Program-made: the position numbers and the translations under genes
From: Sphingomonas yantingensis
GTDB lineage: Bacteria; Pseudomonadota; Alphaproteobacteria; Sphingomonadales; Sphingomonadaceae
Assembly (NCBI RefSeq): GCF_014199325.1
Contig: NZ_JACIJJ010000004.1
Location: 124,001 to 188,000, forward strand
Direction of reading: 5' to 3'
Length of the DNA: 64,000 nucleotides
Notes under the pieces: generated by a model
Seen by the model: the letters and a program-made list of their open reading frames with translations, nothing else
Told to the model about the DNA's origin: nothing
Databases searched by the model: none
In this document: positions 54,470-63,730 of the stretch, piece after piece
How the letters are laid out: each line of letters begins with the position of its first letter
Numbering within the stretch: the first letter of the stretch is position 1

Positions 54470-55498
54470 ATGGTGAGCCGCAGCTGGCTCTGCAAGCTTG
54501 CGGCGCTCCTGATGCTCGTCGCGGCCCCGCCAGCGACGGTCGCTGCGCAGGATCTTATCTCCGTTTTCGAGGGGCTTCGTGCCGCCGACGCGCGGCTGGA
54601 GCGGCTGGGCGAGCGGCTGGCGATCGCTGCCGCCCCCTGGTGCCGGACGGTGCAGCCGGCGCTCGGCATCGCCATCCACGGCCCGGACCAGTATCTGGGC
54701 GACGCGCGGGCGCCGGCGACCGCGCATTTCGGCTTTACGACCCCGATCGGCGTTTCCGGGATCGTGCCGGGCGGTGCCGCCGCCCGCGCCGGGGTGAAGG
54801 CGGACGATTCAATCGCGGCGATCGATGGGCGACGGACCGATCGCTTCGACATCCTGCCGAGCGACACGCGCGCGACCGCGCCGCTGGCCGCCTTCGATCG
54901 GGCCGCCGCGACGCTGTCCCCGGCGGGGCCGGTCCGCCTGTCGCTCCAGCGGGGCGGCAAGCCGGTCGAGGCGGTGCTGAAGACGGTGCCGATGTGCCGC
55001 GCCCGCTTCGAGCAGCGCGATGCCGACGTGGTGGCGGCGAGTGCCGACGGCGTGCTCGTCCAGATCAGTTCGCGCCTGATGGACACGCTGGACGATGAGG
55101 GGGTGGCGGTGCTGCTGGCGCATGAACTGGCGCACAACGTTCTCGAACATCGCCGCCGCCTCAACGCGGCGGGGGTGAGCCGCGGGTTGCTGGCGGGGTT
55201 CGGCCGCAACGCCGGCTTGTTCAAGCAGACGGAGGTCGAGGCCGACATCCTGTCGGTGCATATCCTGGCGAAGGCGGGCTACGATCCGGCGATCGGCGGC
55301 CGGTTCTGGCAGATCAACGGGTCGAAGCTGGCGGGCGGGCTGCGGGATGCGACGCATCCGGGCTGGCGCGACCGCGCCGCGACGATGACCGCCGAGGCGG
55401 GGCGGGTGGCGGAGCCGAGGCGGCTCGCCGACCTGCTGTCGGCGCGCGACCGGCCCGCGGACGGCAAGTGGCAGGCGATCCTGATCCGCGCGCGCTAG
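54470..55498 (+). CDS. PDZ-domain M48 family metallopeptidase, exported
   Basis: A 342-residue periplasmic or membrane protease. A signal peptide (CKLAALLMLVAAPPATVAAQ) leads a PDZ-like domain (GVSGIVPGGAAARAGVKADDSIAAIDG), then the zinc site HELAHNVLEHRR (His218, Glu219, His222) and the third ligand Glu257 in EVEADILSVHIL. Resembles sphingomonad BepA-like or unclassified M48 proteins. ATG 54470 or GTG 54473 may start; the longer frame upstream lies opposite the phosphatase gene. The stop shares CTAG with moeB. Confidence 0.85.
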   Translation: MVSRSWLCKLAALLMLVAAPPATVAAQDLISVFEGLRAADARLERLGERLAIAAAPWCRTVQPALGIAIHGPDQYLGDARAPATAHFGFTTPIGVSGIVPGGAAARAGVKADDSIAAIDGRRTDRFDILPSDTRATAPLAAFDRAAATLSPAGPVRLSLQRGGKPVEAVLKTVPMCRARFEQRDADVVAASADGVLVQISSRLMDTLDDEGVAVLLAHELAHNVLEHRRRLNAAGVSRGLLAGFGRNAGLFKQTEVEADILSVHILAKAGYDPAIGGRFWQINGSKLAGGLRDATHPGWRDRAATMTAEAGRVAEPRRLADLLSARDRPADGKWQAILIRAR

Positions 55499-56250
55499 CC
55501 GCCGCAGCGGGGGCAGCCGGGGTCCTTGGGCACGGTGAGCGTGCGAAAGCGCATCGTCAGCCCGTCGGCGATCATCAGCTTGCCGGCCATGTCCTCGCCG
55601 AAGGGGACGATCGCGCGGATTGCCTCGAGCGCCGCCATGCTGCCCATGACACCGGCCATCGCGCCCATCACGCCGACCTCGGCACAGCTTGTCCCAGGCC
55701 TTTCGGGCGCGGTGCCGACGACACAGGCGTAGCAGGGCTTGTCGGCTTCCCATCCGCGATAGACGCCGAGCTGCCCGTCGAACTGCGTCACCGCGGCCGA
55801 CACGAGCGGGATGCGCGCGGCGAGGGCAGCGTCGGCAACGACGAGGCGGGTGGCGAAGTTGTCGCATCCGTCGAGGACTGCGTCGGCGTCGGCGATCAGC
55901 CCCGCTGCATTTTCGGACGTGATCCGAGCGACTTCGCCGATGGCGTTGACATCGGGATTGAGGTGCGTCGCCGCGGCTGCCGCGCGCTCGGCCTTCGGCA
56001 AACCCAGATCGGCCTCGGCGAACAGCGTCTGGCGCTGGAGGTTGGACAGGTCGACGCGGTCGTCGTCGACGATCGTCAGCCGGCCGATCCCCGCCGCCGC
56101 CAGATACTGGATCGCGGGCGAGCCGATCCCGCCCGCGCCGATGACGACGACATGCGCCCCGATCAGCCGCGCCTGCCCGCCGCCGCCCACTTCGCGAAGG
56201 ACGATATGCCGGGCGTAGCGGTCGAGTTGCGCGTCGGTCAGCCCGGCCAT
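55495..56250 (-). CDS. moeB: Molybdopterin-synthase adenylyltransferase / ThiF family (MoeB-like)
   Basis: Adenylates the C-terminal glycine of MoaD (or ThiS) for sulfur transfer. ATG 56250 starts the 251-residue family core ([19 protein letters not shown]). It has the nucleotide motif GAGGIG (38-43), the DDDRVDLSNLQRQTLF loop, a cysteine in GTSCAEVG (Cys189) and zinc pairs CYAC (173/176) and CPRC (246/249). No rhodanese domain. Last gene of the eight-gene operon, overlapping the previous by 13 bases. Confidence 0.92.
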   Translation of the reverse strand: MAGLTDAQLDRYARHIVLREVGGGGQARLIGAHVVVIGAGGIGSPAIQYLAAAGIGRLTIVDDDRVDLSNLQRQTLFAEADLGLPKAERAAAAATHLNPDVNAIGEVARITSENAAGLIADADAVLDGCDNFATRLVVADAALAARIPLVSAAVTQFDGQLGVYRGWEADKPCYACVVGTAPERPGTSCAEVGVMGAMAGVMGSMAALEAIRAIVPFGEDMAGKLMIADGLTMRFRTLTVPKDPGCPRCGG

Positions 56251-56660
56251 CGGAACCGGAGCGTCGCGCGATACCATTGCGGCACGATCGCGCGGCCGGG
56301 CAGGTTGTTGCGCGAAAAGCTGAGGACGAGGCCGGCGGCATATTGCTCGACCGTGGGGCAATCGATCGCCCGCGGGATGGTCAGGCGCGGCCCCATGTCG
56401 GGCGTGACCAGCATCGCCACGTCGACCACCACCTCGCCCCGCGCGCGCGTCGCATTGGCAAAGCGGCAGCGCCCGGCGCCGACCTCACCCGCCACGAACG
56501 CCATCATGTCGGGCAGCATCACCGGCGGCGTGCGATAGGGAACGGGCGGCAGCGTATCCCACGCGATCACCTGCCCGGGCGCGGAGGGAAGCGGCAGCGG
56601 CGGCGGGGCCGACTGCTGCGCCGCGGCGGCCGCGGCGATAAGGGCGAGCGTGAAGCTCAC
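56238..56660 (-). CDS. Hypothetical secreted protein in the dut-moeB interval
   Basis: A 140-residue protein with a signal peptide ([16 protein letters not shown]) and a Pro-rich start, then a beta-rich domain with two cysteines (GRCRFA and [12 protein letters not shown]) that could form a disulfide. No family recognised. It is coupled to dut and moeB by overlaps, which supports real expression. Confidence 0.6.
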   Translation of the reverse strand: MSFTLALIAAAAAAQQSAPPPLPLPSAPGQVIAWDTLPPVPYRTPPVMLPDMMAFVAGEVGAGRCRFANATRARGEVVVDVAMLVTPDMGPRLTIPRAIDCPTVEQYAAGLVLSFSRNNLPGRAIVPQWYRATLRFRWPG

Positions 56661-57106
56661 CGCCCCGTCGAACCGAACCCGCCGCCGCCGCGCGCGGTAT
56701 CGCCCAACTCCTCGACCTCAGCAAAGTCGGCGCGCTGGACCGCGGCGGGGACGAGCTGGGCAATCCGCTCGCCGCGGACCACGGCGAAGGGCTCGCTGCC
56801 CAGATTGGCGAGGATGACCTTCACCTCGCCGCGATAGTCGCTGTCGATCGTGCCCGGCGTGTTGAGGCAGGTGATGCCGTGCTTGAGCGCGAGGCCCGAG
56901 CGCGGGCGGACCTGAACCTCGTACCCTTCGGGGATCGCGATCGCAAAGCCGGTGGCGACGGCGTGCCGCGCACCGGAGGCGAGCATCACATCCTCCGCCG
57001 CGACGACGTCGAGCCCGGCGGCGCCCGCGGTCGCGTAGGCCGGCAGCGGTAGTCCCACGCCATGCGGCAGGCGGCGGATCGCGATGCGGATCGGGGTGTC
57101 GGTCAT
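56657..57106 (-). CDS. dut: Deoxyuridine 5'-triphosphate nucleotidohydrolase
   Basis: Hydrolyses dUTP to dUMP, preventing uracil in DNA and supplying dTMP synthesis. The 149-residue trimeric type has motifs [49 protein letters not shown] and the C-terminal [11 protein letters not shown] lid. It is coupled (ATGA) to both neighbours in the operon. Confidence 0.96.
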   Translation of the reverse strand: MTDTPIRIAIRRLPHGVGLPLPAYATAGAAGLDVVAAEDVMLASGARHAVATGFAIAIPEGYEVQVRPRSGLALKHGITCLNTPGTIDSDYRGEVKVILANLGSEPFAVVRGERIAQLVPAAVQRADFAEVEELGDTARGGGGFGSTGR

Positions 57107-57897
57107 GTCCGGGGCTCCGCCGTGGCCGCGTTGTCGGCAAGCCGCGACAGCAACTGGGTCACTTCGCCCTGGGCAAGGAGGTCGTCGCCCTCGACTTGGC
57201 GATACTCGACGGCGATTCCGCGCAGCGCCAGCGCCTCGGCATAGAGGCGCGCTATGCGGGCGGGTACCCGCGCCTTGTCGCCGCCCGACACGATCGCGAT
57301 CCGCGCGGTGGGGGCAATGCCGCCGACGGTCTGCAGCGGGTCGAGGCTGTCGACGCTCTCGGCAAAGGCAGGCTCGCGCCGCGCCATATATTTGCGCCAT
57401 TCGGGAAGCGCGCAGGGGCAGCCGATCAGCAGCATCGACCCAACCAGCGACGGCCGGGTCGCGGCGACATTCGCTGCCAGCACCGCGCCGCCGCCATCAC
57501 CGACCAGGATCGTGCGCGCATTGCGGTATCGCGCGGCCAGCGCTTGTACGCTCTCACCCACCAGGCGGATCTGCTCGGCGGAATAGCCATCGCCGATGCC
57601 GCGTGCGCGCATGCCCTCGCTCATGCGGCCGGCGGGATCGGCGTAACCGGGGCGCAGGACGACGACCGCCGCGCCCGCAGGAACCGCAGCGGCCGCCCGT
57701 GCGGCGAAGGCGGAATAGTCGACCGCCGTACCGGGGGCGAGATCGTCGTGCAGCACGATGACGAGATTGCGGACCTGTGCGGGCTTCAGCGCGCCATAGC
57801 TTTCGGTAACGAGCCGCGGGGCCGGCGCGCTCACCTCACGTGTCGTCGCACAGCCGCAAAGGAGCAGCGCGGCGGCGAGGGAAAGGCTAGAGCGCAT
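57103..57897 (-). CDS. Exported alpha/beta-hydrolase-like lipoprotein lacking the usual nucleophile
   Basis: A 264-residue protein with a lipobox (LLLCGC, Cys16). It has the alpha/beta fold ([37 protein letters not shown]), but the nucleophile elbow reads VGDGGGAV instead of G-x-S-x-G, so Ser is replaced by Gly. A pseudo-enzyme or another role is likely. ATG 57897 is chosen. The 5' end overlaps the coaBC stop and the 3' end couples to dut. Confidence 0.65.
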   Translation of the reverse strand: MRSSLSLAAALLLCGCATTREVSAPAPRLVTESYGALKPAQVRNLVIVLHDDLAPGTAVDYSAFAARAAAAVPAGAAVVVLRPGYADPAGRMSEGMRARGIGDGYSAEQIRLVGESVQALAARYRNARTILVGDGGGAVLAANVAATRPSLVGSMLLIGCPCALPEWRKYMARREPAFAESVDSLDPLQTVGGIAPTARIAIVSGGDKARVPARIARLYAEALALRGIAVEYRQVEGDDLLAQGEVTQLLSRLADNAATAEPRT

Positions 57898-59056
57898 CGG
57901 CAATCCTTTGGGCCAGACGGCGGGCGACCACGGCCTTGGGCGCATGGGGCCAGCTTTCGACGCCGGTTTCGGTCAGGAGGTGGACGCTGTTCTCCTCGCC
58001 CCCCATCACGTCGCCCGACACGTCGTTGGCGACGATCCAGTCGGCGCGCTTGGCGATCCGCTTGGCGGCGGCATGGTCAAGCACGCGCTCGGTCTCCGCC
58101 GCGAACCCTACGAGCAGGCGGGGGCGGTTCGGCGAGGCGCCGAGATCGGCGAGAATGTCGGGATTGGGGACGAGCGACAAGGCGGGGGCGCCCGCGCCCT
58201 TCTTGAGCTTCTGCCCGGCCGCCTCGACATGCCAGTCGGCGACCGCGGCCACCATGATCGCGGCGTCGGCGGGGAGCGCGGATGCGACCGCATCGGCCAT
58301 CTGCAGCGCGGTCTCCACGTTGATCCGATCGACGCCGGCGGGGGTGGGGAGGGTCACGGGACCGCTGACCAGCGTCACCCGCGCGCCCATCTCCGCACAG
58401 GCGGCGGCGATCGCGAAGCCCTGCTTCCCCGAGGATCGGTTGGCGATGTAGCGCACGGGGTCGATCGGTTCGTGCGTCGGTCCGGCGGTGACGAGGATAT
58501 GCCTGCCCGCCAGCCGCCGGTCGGGCGACAACGCCGCCTCGATCGCCGACAGGACCGCTGCCGGTTCGGGCAGGCGACCGGGGCCGAACTCGCCGCACGC
58601 CATCGGCCCCTCGTCGGGTTCGAGGACGGTCACGCCGTCGCCGCGCAGCGTCGCGACGTTGCGACGGGTGGCGGCATGGCCCCACATGCGCACGTTCATG
58701 GCGGGCGCCGCCAGCACCGGCTTGTCGGTGGCGAGGAGGAGGGTGGTGGCGAGGTCGTCGGCGATGCCCGCCGCCATTCGCGCGATGAGGTCGGCAGTGG
58801 CCGGGGCGACGACCACCAGATCGGCCTCGCGGCTGAGCTGGATATGCCCCATCTCGGCCTCGTTCTTGAGATCCCAGAGCGTAGTGTGGACCGGGTTTTC
58901 GCTCAGCGCTGCCAGCGTCATCGGGGTGACGAACTGCGCGCCGCCCTCGGTCAGGACGCACGTCACCGCGATCCCGGCGCGGCGGCAAAGGCGAATGAGC
59001 TCGCACGCCTTGTACGCGGCGATGCCGCCGCCGACGATCAGCAGGATCCGCTTCAT
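57887..59056 (-). CDS. coaBC: Bifunctional phosphopantothenoylcysteine decarboxylase/synthase
   Basis: Couples 4'-phosphopantothenate with cysteine and decarboxylates it, two steps of coenzyme A synthesis. ATG 59056 gives a 389-residue protein. The N-terminal CoaC part has GGGIAAYKACELIR, AAPAMNVRMW and ACGEFGPGRLPEP; the CoaB part has TAGPTHEPIDPVRYIANRSSGKQG and KRADWIVANDVSG. The upstream frame is open but not part of the gene. ATGA-coupled to the membrane protein gene before it. Confidence 0.97.
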   Translation of the reverse strand: MKRILLIVGGGIAAYKACELIRLCRRAGIAVTCVLTEGGAQFVTPMTLAALSENPVHTTLWDLKNEAEMGHIQLSREADLVVVAPATADLIARMAAGIADDLATTLLLATDKPVLAAPAMNVRMWGHAATRRNVATLRGDGVTVLEPDEGPMACGEFGPGRLPEPAAVLSAIEAALSPDRRLAGRHILVTAGPTHEPIDPVRYIANRSSGKQGFAIAAACAEMGARVTLVSGPVTLPTPAGVDRINVETALQMADAVASALPADAAIMVAAVADWHVEAAGQKLKKGAGAPALSLVPNPDILADLGASPNRPRLLVGFAAETERVLDHAAAKRIAKRADWIVANDVSGDVMGGEENSVHLLTETGVESWPHAPKAVVARRLAQRIADAL

Positions 59057-60156
59057 CGCGTGATCCTCTGCACCCGCACGCGGCGCGTGTCCATTGCGGC
59101 GGTGGCCAAGTCGCGCAGCGCGTCGGGCAGGAAGGCCAGCCCGACGAGAATGAGCGGCGTCGCCATTAGCGCCCAGTAGAACGTGTCGAGCCGCGCGAAG
59201 AGGCTCATGACGACTGCATAGGCGGCGATGACGGCGGCGACGCGCTTGCCCGCCGGGTCGGCCCATGCGCTCCACCCGAACGCGGCAAGCGCGACGATCG
59301 GCGCGGCGAGGGCGAGGGGCAGGAGTTGCAGCGCGCTCGACTGCCACACCGCGCGCACGAACAGGCCGGGGCCGTTGAGGCCCGCCCAACCCGGCGACTG
59401 CGCATCGAGCGGCCCGACCGCATGGCTCGCCGCCCAGGCATGGAAGCCGAGGACAATCGCGAACAGGCCGAGCGCGCCGGCCCAGCCGAACGCCTCGCGC
59501 CGGTTGCCCTCGATCCAGGCGCAGGCGGCCATGACGAGGAGATAGAGCGCGGCCGTCTCGCGGATCAGCGTCGCCGCCAGCCCGATCGCAGCCGCGGAAA
59601 GCCACAGGCCGGGGCGGCGGACGGCCATCGACAAGGCGACGAGCGGCGCGGCCCAGAACTCGTGAAACGGCCAGAGCGGCCACTGGACGAAGGCGACCAG
59701 CCCGCCCGCCAGGAGCACCGCCGCGGCGACGAGCGGGGCGGGGCGGGTGAATGCGCGCGCCATCAACAGGCCGAGCCAGGCAAGGCCCGCCGAAACCGAG
59801 ATCGACAGCATCAGGATGACGACCGCCACCGGCGGCAGCGCGGCCTGCACCACCGCCAGCGTCGGCACGCGAAAGGTTAAAAAGGGGCGGAGCGGATAGT
59901 CGAGCGCACGAAGCTGGTCGGCGGCGACATCGTAATAGCCCCCGCCCGATCGCATTCCCGCGACGATCCCTTCGTACAGCGCCAGGTCGCTCGCCCCTGC
60001 CGCCCCCTCTGCCGAGGGCGCATCGCCGAGCAGCAGCGACTGGAAGGAGAGAAGGACGAGCAGAGCCAGCCCGCCGAGGATCAGGCGCGCGCGGGTGCGG
60101 GTCACGCCCGCATACCGGCTGGGCGTCGCCAGCCAGAGCGGCGGGCGGGTCCTCAC
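59053..60156 (-). CDS. Polytopic membrane protein of unknown function
   Basis: A 367-residue protein with about nine membrane helices and hardly any soluble domain. The GTG at 60156 overlaps the ubiB stop as GTGA, and the end overlaps coaBC (ATGA). WPLWPFHEFWAAPLVALSMAVRRP and a DLALYEGIVAGMRSGGGYYDVAADQLRA loop are notable; the latter resembles GT-C-type glycosyltransferase loops, but the family was not certain. Role unknown. Confidence 0.72.
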   Translation of the reverse strand: MRTRPPLWLATPSRYAGVTRTRARLILGGLALLVLLSFQSLLLGDAPSAEGAAGASDLALYEGIVAGMRSGGGYYDVAADQLRALDYPLRPFLTFRVPTLAVVQAALPPVAVVILMLSISVSAGLAWLGLLMARAFTRPAPLVAAAVLLAGGLVAFVQWPLWPFHEFWAAPLVALSMAVRRPGLWLSAAAIGLAATLIRETAALYLLVMAACAWIEGNRREAFGWAGALGLFAIVLGFHAWAASHAVGPLDAQSPGWAGLNGPGLFVRAVWQSSALQLLPLALAAPIVALAAFGWSAWADPAGKRVAAVIAAYAVVMSLFARLDTFYWALMATPLILVGLAFLPDALRDLATAAMDTRRVRVQRITR

Positions 60157-61685
60157 GTCAGCAGCAGTGTCGCGACGATGCCGGCCCCGGCGCCCATTAC
60201 CGCCATCGCCGCATAGCGCCAGCCGCCGCCGACGCGGATCACCTGGATTTCGCGGAGCGGCGGCGACGGGGGCGCGCCGCCCGGATCGGGAAACTGCCGC
60301 TCGATATTGCGGATCAGGCGGGGCAGGCGGGCGAGCGTCTGGAAATCCTCGACCAGCCGGTCGGCGACCGCGGCCTCCGGCCCCAGTTCGGTGCGGATCC
60401 ACTCGCCGATGAACGGCGCGCCCACGTCCCACAGGTTGACGTCGGGATCGAGGCTGGTCGCTACCCCCTCGACCATCACCATCGTCTTTTGGAGAAGCAG
60501 GAGGTGCGGCTGCGTCTGCATGTCGAAGTCGCGGGTGATGTTGAACAGGCTGTCCAGCATCATGCCGACCGACATGTCCTTGGTCGCCATGCCGCGAATG
60601 GGCTCGCCCACGGCGCGCAGCGCGGTCGCGAACTCGGCGACATTGTGGTGCGGGGGGACATAGCCCGCCTCGAAATGAATCTCCGCCACGCGGCGATAAT
60701 TGCCGGTGATGAGGCCGTAGAGGATCTCCGCCAGCCAGACGCGCGCGCGCCGGTCGATCCGGCCCATGATGCCGAAATCGATCGCCGCGATCCGTCCGTC
60801 ATGCAGCGCGAACAGGTTTCCCTGATGCATGTCGGCGTGGAAGAACCCCTCGGCGATCGCCTGGCGAAGGAAGGCGCGGACGAGCTTGGCGGCAAGTGCG
60901 GGAAGGTCGTGGCCCGCGGCGATCAGCGCCTCCCGGTTCGACAGCTTGATGCCATCGATCCATTCGAGCGTCATGACCTTGCCGGTGGTGCGCTGCCAGT
61001 CGATCGCGGGCACGACGAAATCGGGCTCGGCCGTCATCCCCTGCGCGAGTTCGGATGCGGAGGCGGCCTCGCGGCGCAGGTCGAGTTCGCGCAGGGTCCA
61101 GCGCTTGAACGTGTCGATCGTCAGGCGGGGGCGAAGGCGCGCTGCCTCGCCGCCCATCTGCTCGACCTGCGCCGCCGCCCATTCATAGGTGTCGATCGCG
61201 CGGGTGAACTCGGCCTCGACGCCGGGGCGGATCACCTTCACCGCGACGCGGCGGCCGTCGGTGGTGGTCGCGCGGTGAACCTGCGCGATCGAGGCGGCGC
61301 CGATCGGCACCGGCTCGATCTCGGCGAACAGCGTCTCCAGCGGTTTGCCGAAGCTCGCCCGCATGACGGCGGCCACATCCTCGAACGGGACGGGGGGCAG
61401 TGCATCCTGAAGCCGCAGGAGGTCGAGCGCCGCCTCGTCGCCGACAAGGTCGGGACGCGTCGCCAGCGTCTGGCCGAGCTTGATCGCGGCGGGGCCGATC
61501 GCCTGGAAGGCGTCGGCATAGGCGGGCTTTTTCGGCACACGCGCGCCGAACCGCGCGAGCCGCGCAACGCGGCGAACGGCGGGCGGCGTGTTCGGATCGC
61601 GCTCGATGCCCCGAAGCGCGCCGTGCCGCGCGAGCGTGCGGCCCCATTTGAGCAGGCGCCAGAGATGGACGGCGGGTGCGGTCAC
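60153..61685 (-). CDS. ubiB: UbiB/ADCK family protein for ubiquinone biosynthesis
   Basis: Atypical kinase/ATPase required for ubiquinone synthesis in other bacteria. The 510 residues carry the ABC1-kinase motifs: the KxGQ segment AAIKLGQTLATRPD, VAVKVIRPGVEAE, HADMHQGNLF and AIDFGIMGRID. The end (YAAMAVMGAGAGIVATLLL) is a membrane helix. It is five bases after ubiE and coupled to the next gene. Confidence 0.95.
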   Translation of the reverse strand: MTAPAVHLWRLLKWGRTLARHGALRGIERDPNTPPAVRRVARLARFGARVPKKPAYADAFQAIGPAAIKLGQTLATRPDLVGDEAALDLLRLQDALPPVPFEDVAAVMRASFGKPLETLFAEIEPVPIGAASIAQVHRATTTDGRRVAVKVIRPGVEAEFTRAIDTYEWAAAQVEQMGGEAARLRPRLTIDTFKRWTLRELDLRREAASASELAQGMTAEPDFVVPAIDWQRTTGKVMTLEWIDGIKLSNREALIAAGHDLPALAAKLVRAFLRQAIAEGFFHADMHQGNLFALHDGRIAAIDFGIMGRIDRRARVWLAEILYGLITGNYRRVAEIHFEAGYVPPHHNVAEFATALRAVGEPIRGMATKDMSVGMMLDSLFNITRDFDMQTQPHLLLLQKTMVMVEGVATSLDPDVNLWDVGAPFIGEWIRTELGPEAAVADRLVEDFQTLARLPRLIRNIERQFPDPGGAPPSPPLREIQVIRVGGGWRYAAMAVMGAGAGIVATLLLT

Positions 61686-61690
61686 GCGCC

Positions 61691-62422
61691 TCAGATCTTC
61701 CAGCCGCTATGGATCGCGACGAGGCCGCCGAGCATCGGCTCGACCTTGGTGCGCACGAACCCGGCTTCACCGATCATCTGCTCGAACCGGGCCATGTCGG
61801 GGAAGCGGCGGATCGATTCGACGAGGTACTTGTAGCTGTCGGAATCGCCGGCCAGCGCCTTGCCCAGCTTCGGCACCACCTTGTGCGAATAGGCGTCGTA
61901 CACCTCGGCGAAACCCGGCCAGAGGGTGGTCGAGAATTCGAGGCAATAGAAACGCCCGCCGCGCTTCAGCGCACGATGCGCCTCGCGCAGCGCCTTGGGA
62001 ATGTCGGTGACGTTCCGGATGCCGAACGCGATGGTGTACGCGTCGAAGAAGCGGTCGGGGAATTGCAGCGTCTCGGCGTTGGCTTCGGTCCAGACCAGCC
62101 CGTCGATCCCGCGCTTGGCGGCGCGCTCCATGCCGACTTCGAGCATCGCGGGGTTGATGTCGGCAACGGTGATCGACGCGCCCGACGGCACCATGCGGAA
62201 CGCGATGTCGCCGGTGCCGCCGGCCATGTCGAGAATGTGCTCGCCGGCGCGCGGCTTCACCCGGCGGACGAACACGTCCTTCCAGACGCGGTGCAGCCCC
62301 GCCGACATCGCGTCGTTCATGAGGTCGTAGCGGCCGGCGACGCTCTTGAAGACCTCGCCCACTCGGGCGGTTTTCTCGGCGGGGGCGACGTCTTCGTAGC
62401 CGAAGGAGACGGTGTCGGTCAT
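61691..62422 (-). CDS. ubiE: Ubiquinone/menaquinone C-methyltransferase
   Basis: SAM-dependent C-methylation of the demethoxyquinol in ubiquinone synthesis. ATG 62422 starts a 243-residue protein (MTDTVSFGYEDVAPAEKTARVGEVFKSVAGRYDLMND). The SAM motif DMAGGTGDIAF, the NAETLQFPD loop and FGIRNVTD are diagnostic. It leads the eight-gene minus-strand operon and is divergent from mutM, with 79 bases between starts. Confidence 0.97.
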   Translation of the reverse strand: MTDTVSFGYEDVAPAEKTARVGEVFKSVAGRYDLMNDAMSAGLHRVWKDVFVRRVKPRAGEHILDMAGGTGDIAFRMVPSGASITVADINPAMLEVGMERAAKRGIDGLVWTEANAETLQFPDRFFDAYTIAFGIRNVTDIPKALREAHRALKRGGRFYCLEFSTTLWPGFAEVYDAYSHKVVPKLGKALAGDSDSYKYLVESIRRFPDMARFEQMIGEAGFVRTKVEPMLGGLVAIHSGWKI

Positions 62423-62501
62423 GGCATCGGTCCATGGCGGTAAAGCACGGCGCTGCCAAGCCTTGCGAGGCACGCCCCCGCATCCTAGCTCCAAAGCCTG
62501 T

Positions 62502-63314
62502 ATGCCCGAACTTCCCGAAGTCGAGACGACCGTGCGCGGCCTCGCCCCCGTGCTGCACGGCCGGCGGATCGCGCGCGTGATCGCGAACCGCCCAGACCTG
62601 CGCCGTCCGCTGCCCCCCGACCTCGGCCAGCGGCTGACGGGCGCGGTCGTGACGGGGCTGGGGCGGCGGGCGAAATACGGCCTGATCGACACCGACCGCG
62701 GCGACACGATGGTCTTCCATCTCGGCATGTCGGGCCGCTGGCGCGTGGACCCGAGCGAGGCGTTGATCCACGACCATCTGGTGATCGAGACCGACGAGGG
62801 GCGCACGCTCGCGCTCAACGACCCGCGGCGGTTCGGGTCGATCGATCTGGTGCCCACCGCCGAAGTCGAGGATTGGGGGCCATTCGGCGCGCTGGGGCCC
62901 GAGCCGCTGGGCGACTCGTTCGACGCGGCGCATTTGGCAAGCCAATTCGAGAATCGCGTCGCGCCGGCCAAGGCGCTGCTGCTCGACCAGCGCGTCGTCG
63001 CCGGGCTCGGCAATATCTATGTGTGCGAGGCGCTGCACATGGCGGGGATCGCGCCGTCGCGCGCGGGCGGCCGAATCGGCGCCAAGCGCCTCGACCTGCT
63101 CGCCGAATCGGTGCGGTCGGTGCTGCTCGCCGCGATCGAGGCGGGCGGGTCGACGCTTCGCGACTATGCGCGGCCCGACGGCGAACTCGGCTATTTCTCC
63201 AAGCAGTGGCGCGTCTATGGCCGCGAGGGGCAGGCGTGCGAATGCGGAACGATGATTCGCCGCCGCGTGGAGGGTGGGCGATCGACCTTCTGGTGCCCCA
63301 AATGCCAGCGTTGA
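62502..63314 (+). CDS. mutM: Formamidopyrimidine-DNA glycosylase
   Basis: Removes 8-oxoguanine and related lesions from DNA and nicks the site. ATG 62502 gives the invariant start PELPEVETTVRGL (Pro2 nucleophile, Glu3), 270 residues. Lys in the RAKYGLIDTDRG loop, the H2TH segment LDQRVVAGLGNIYVCEALHMAGI and the C-terminal zinc finger (CECG with CPKC) complete the enzyme. Confidence 0.97.
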   Translation: MPELPEVETTVRGLAPVLHGRRIARVIANRPDLRRPLPPDLGQRLTGAVVTGLGRRAKYGLIDTDRGDTMVFHLGMSGRWRVDPSEALIHDHLVIETDEGRTLALNDPRRFGSIDLVPTAEVEDWGPFGALGPEPLGDSFDAAHLASQFENRVAPAKALLLDQRVVAGLGNIYVCEALHMAGIAPSRAGGRIGAKRLDLLAESVRSVLLAAIEAGGSTLRDYARPDGELGYFSKQWRVYGREGQACECGTMIRRRVEGGRSTFWCPKCQR

Positions 63315-63318
63315 CGGT

Positions 63319-63346
63319 TGACCGTTTGCGCCGCGCTCGCTAAGGG
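63319..63346 (+). promoter_or_regulatory. Candidate rpsT promoter
   Basis: TTGACC (63319-63324) is followed after 16 bases by CTAAGG (63341-63346), about 67 bases before the rpsT start. The -35 is near consensus, the -10 weak. It begins just after the mutM stop. Confidence 0.4.
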
Positions 63347-63412
63347 GCGCGCTTTCCCGAGCGGTGCCGTGCGTGGCGGCGCTCTTCCACATTACAGGTT
63401 TCGAGGACTGGC

Positions 63413-63676
63413 ATGGCGAACACGCCGCAAGCGAAGAAGCGTATCCGTCGTAACGAGCGCCGGGCGGAAGTGAACGGCGCGCGCGTCGGCCGCATCCGCA
63501 CTTTCGTCAAGAAGGCCGAGGCGGCGCTCGCTTCGGGTGACAAGGCGGCGGCGACGGCCGCGATGTCGGCGATGCAGCCGGAACTCGCTCGCGGCGTCGC
63601 CAAGGGCGTCGTCCACAAGAACACCGCGGCGCGCAAGTTCTCGCGCCTGACGAAGCGCCTCGCCGCGCTCGCCTGA
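63413..63676 (+). CDS. rpsT: 30S ribosomal protein S20
   Basis: Primary-binding small-subunit protein. The 87-residue, very basic product starts [20 protein letters not shown], has the helical middle [21 protein letters not shown], and ends [23 protein letters not shown], matching S20. In Caulobacter and sphingomonads rpsT is next to dnaA, which would lie beyond the right edge (inference). Confidence 0.97.
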   Translation: MANTPQAKKRIRRNERRAEVNGARVGRIRTFVKKAEAALASGDKAAATAAMSAMQPELARGVAKGVVHKNTAARKFSRLTKRLAALA

Positions 63677-63700
63677 ACGCAGCTTCGCGCAGGGTTAGAG

Positions 63701-63730
63701 GCCCCGTCGGCATCCGCCGGCGGGGCTTTT
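63701..63730 (+). terminator. Intrinsic terminator after rpsT
   Basis: GCCCCGTCGG (63701-63710) pairs with CCGGCGGGGC (63717-63726) with one G-T pair over a six-base loop, then TTTT follows. It ends rpsT 25 bases past its stop. Confidence 0.9.
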
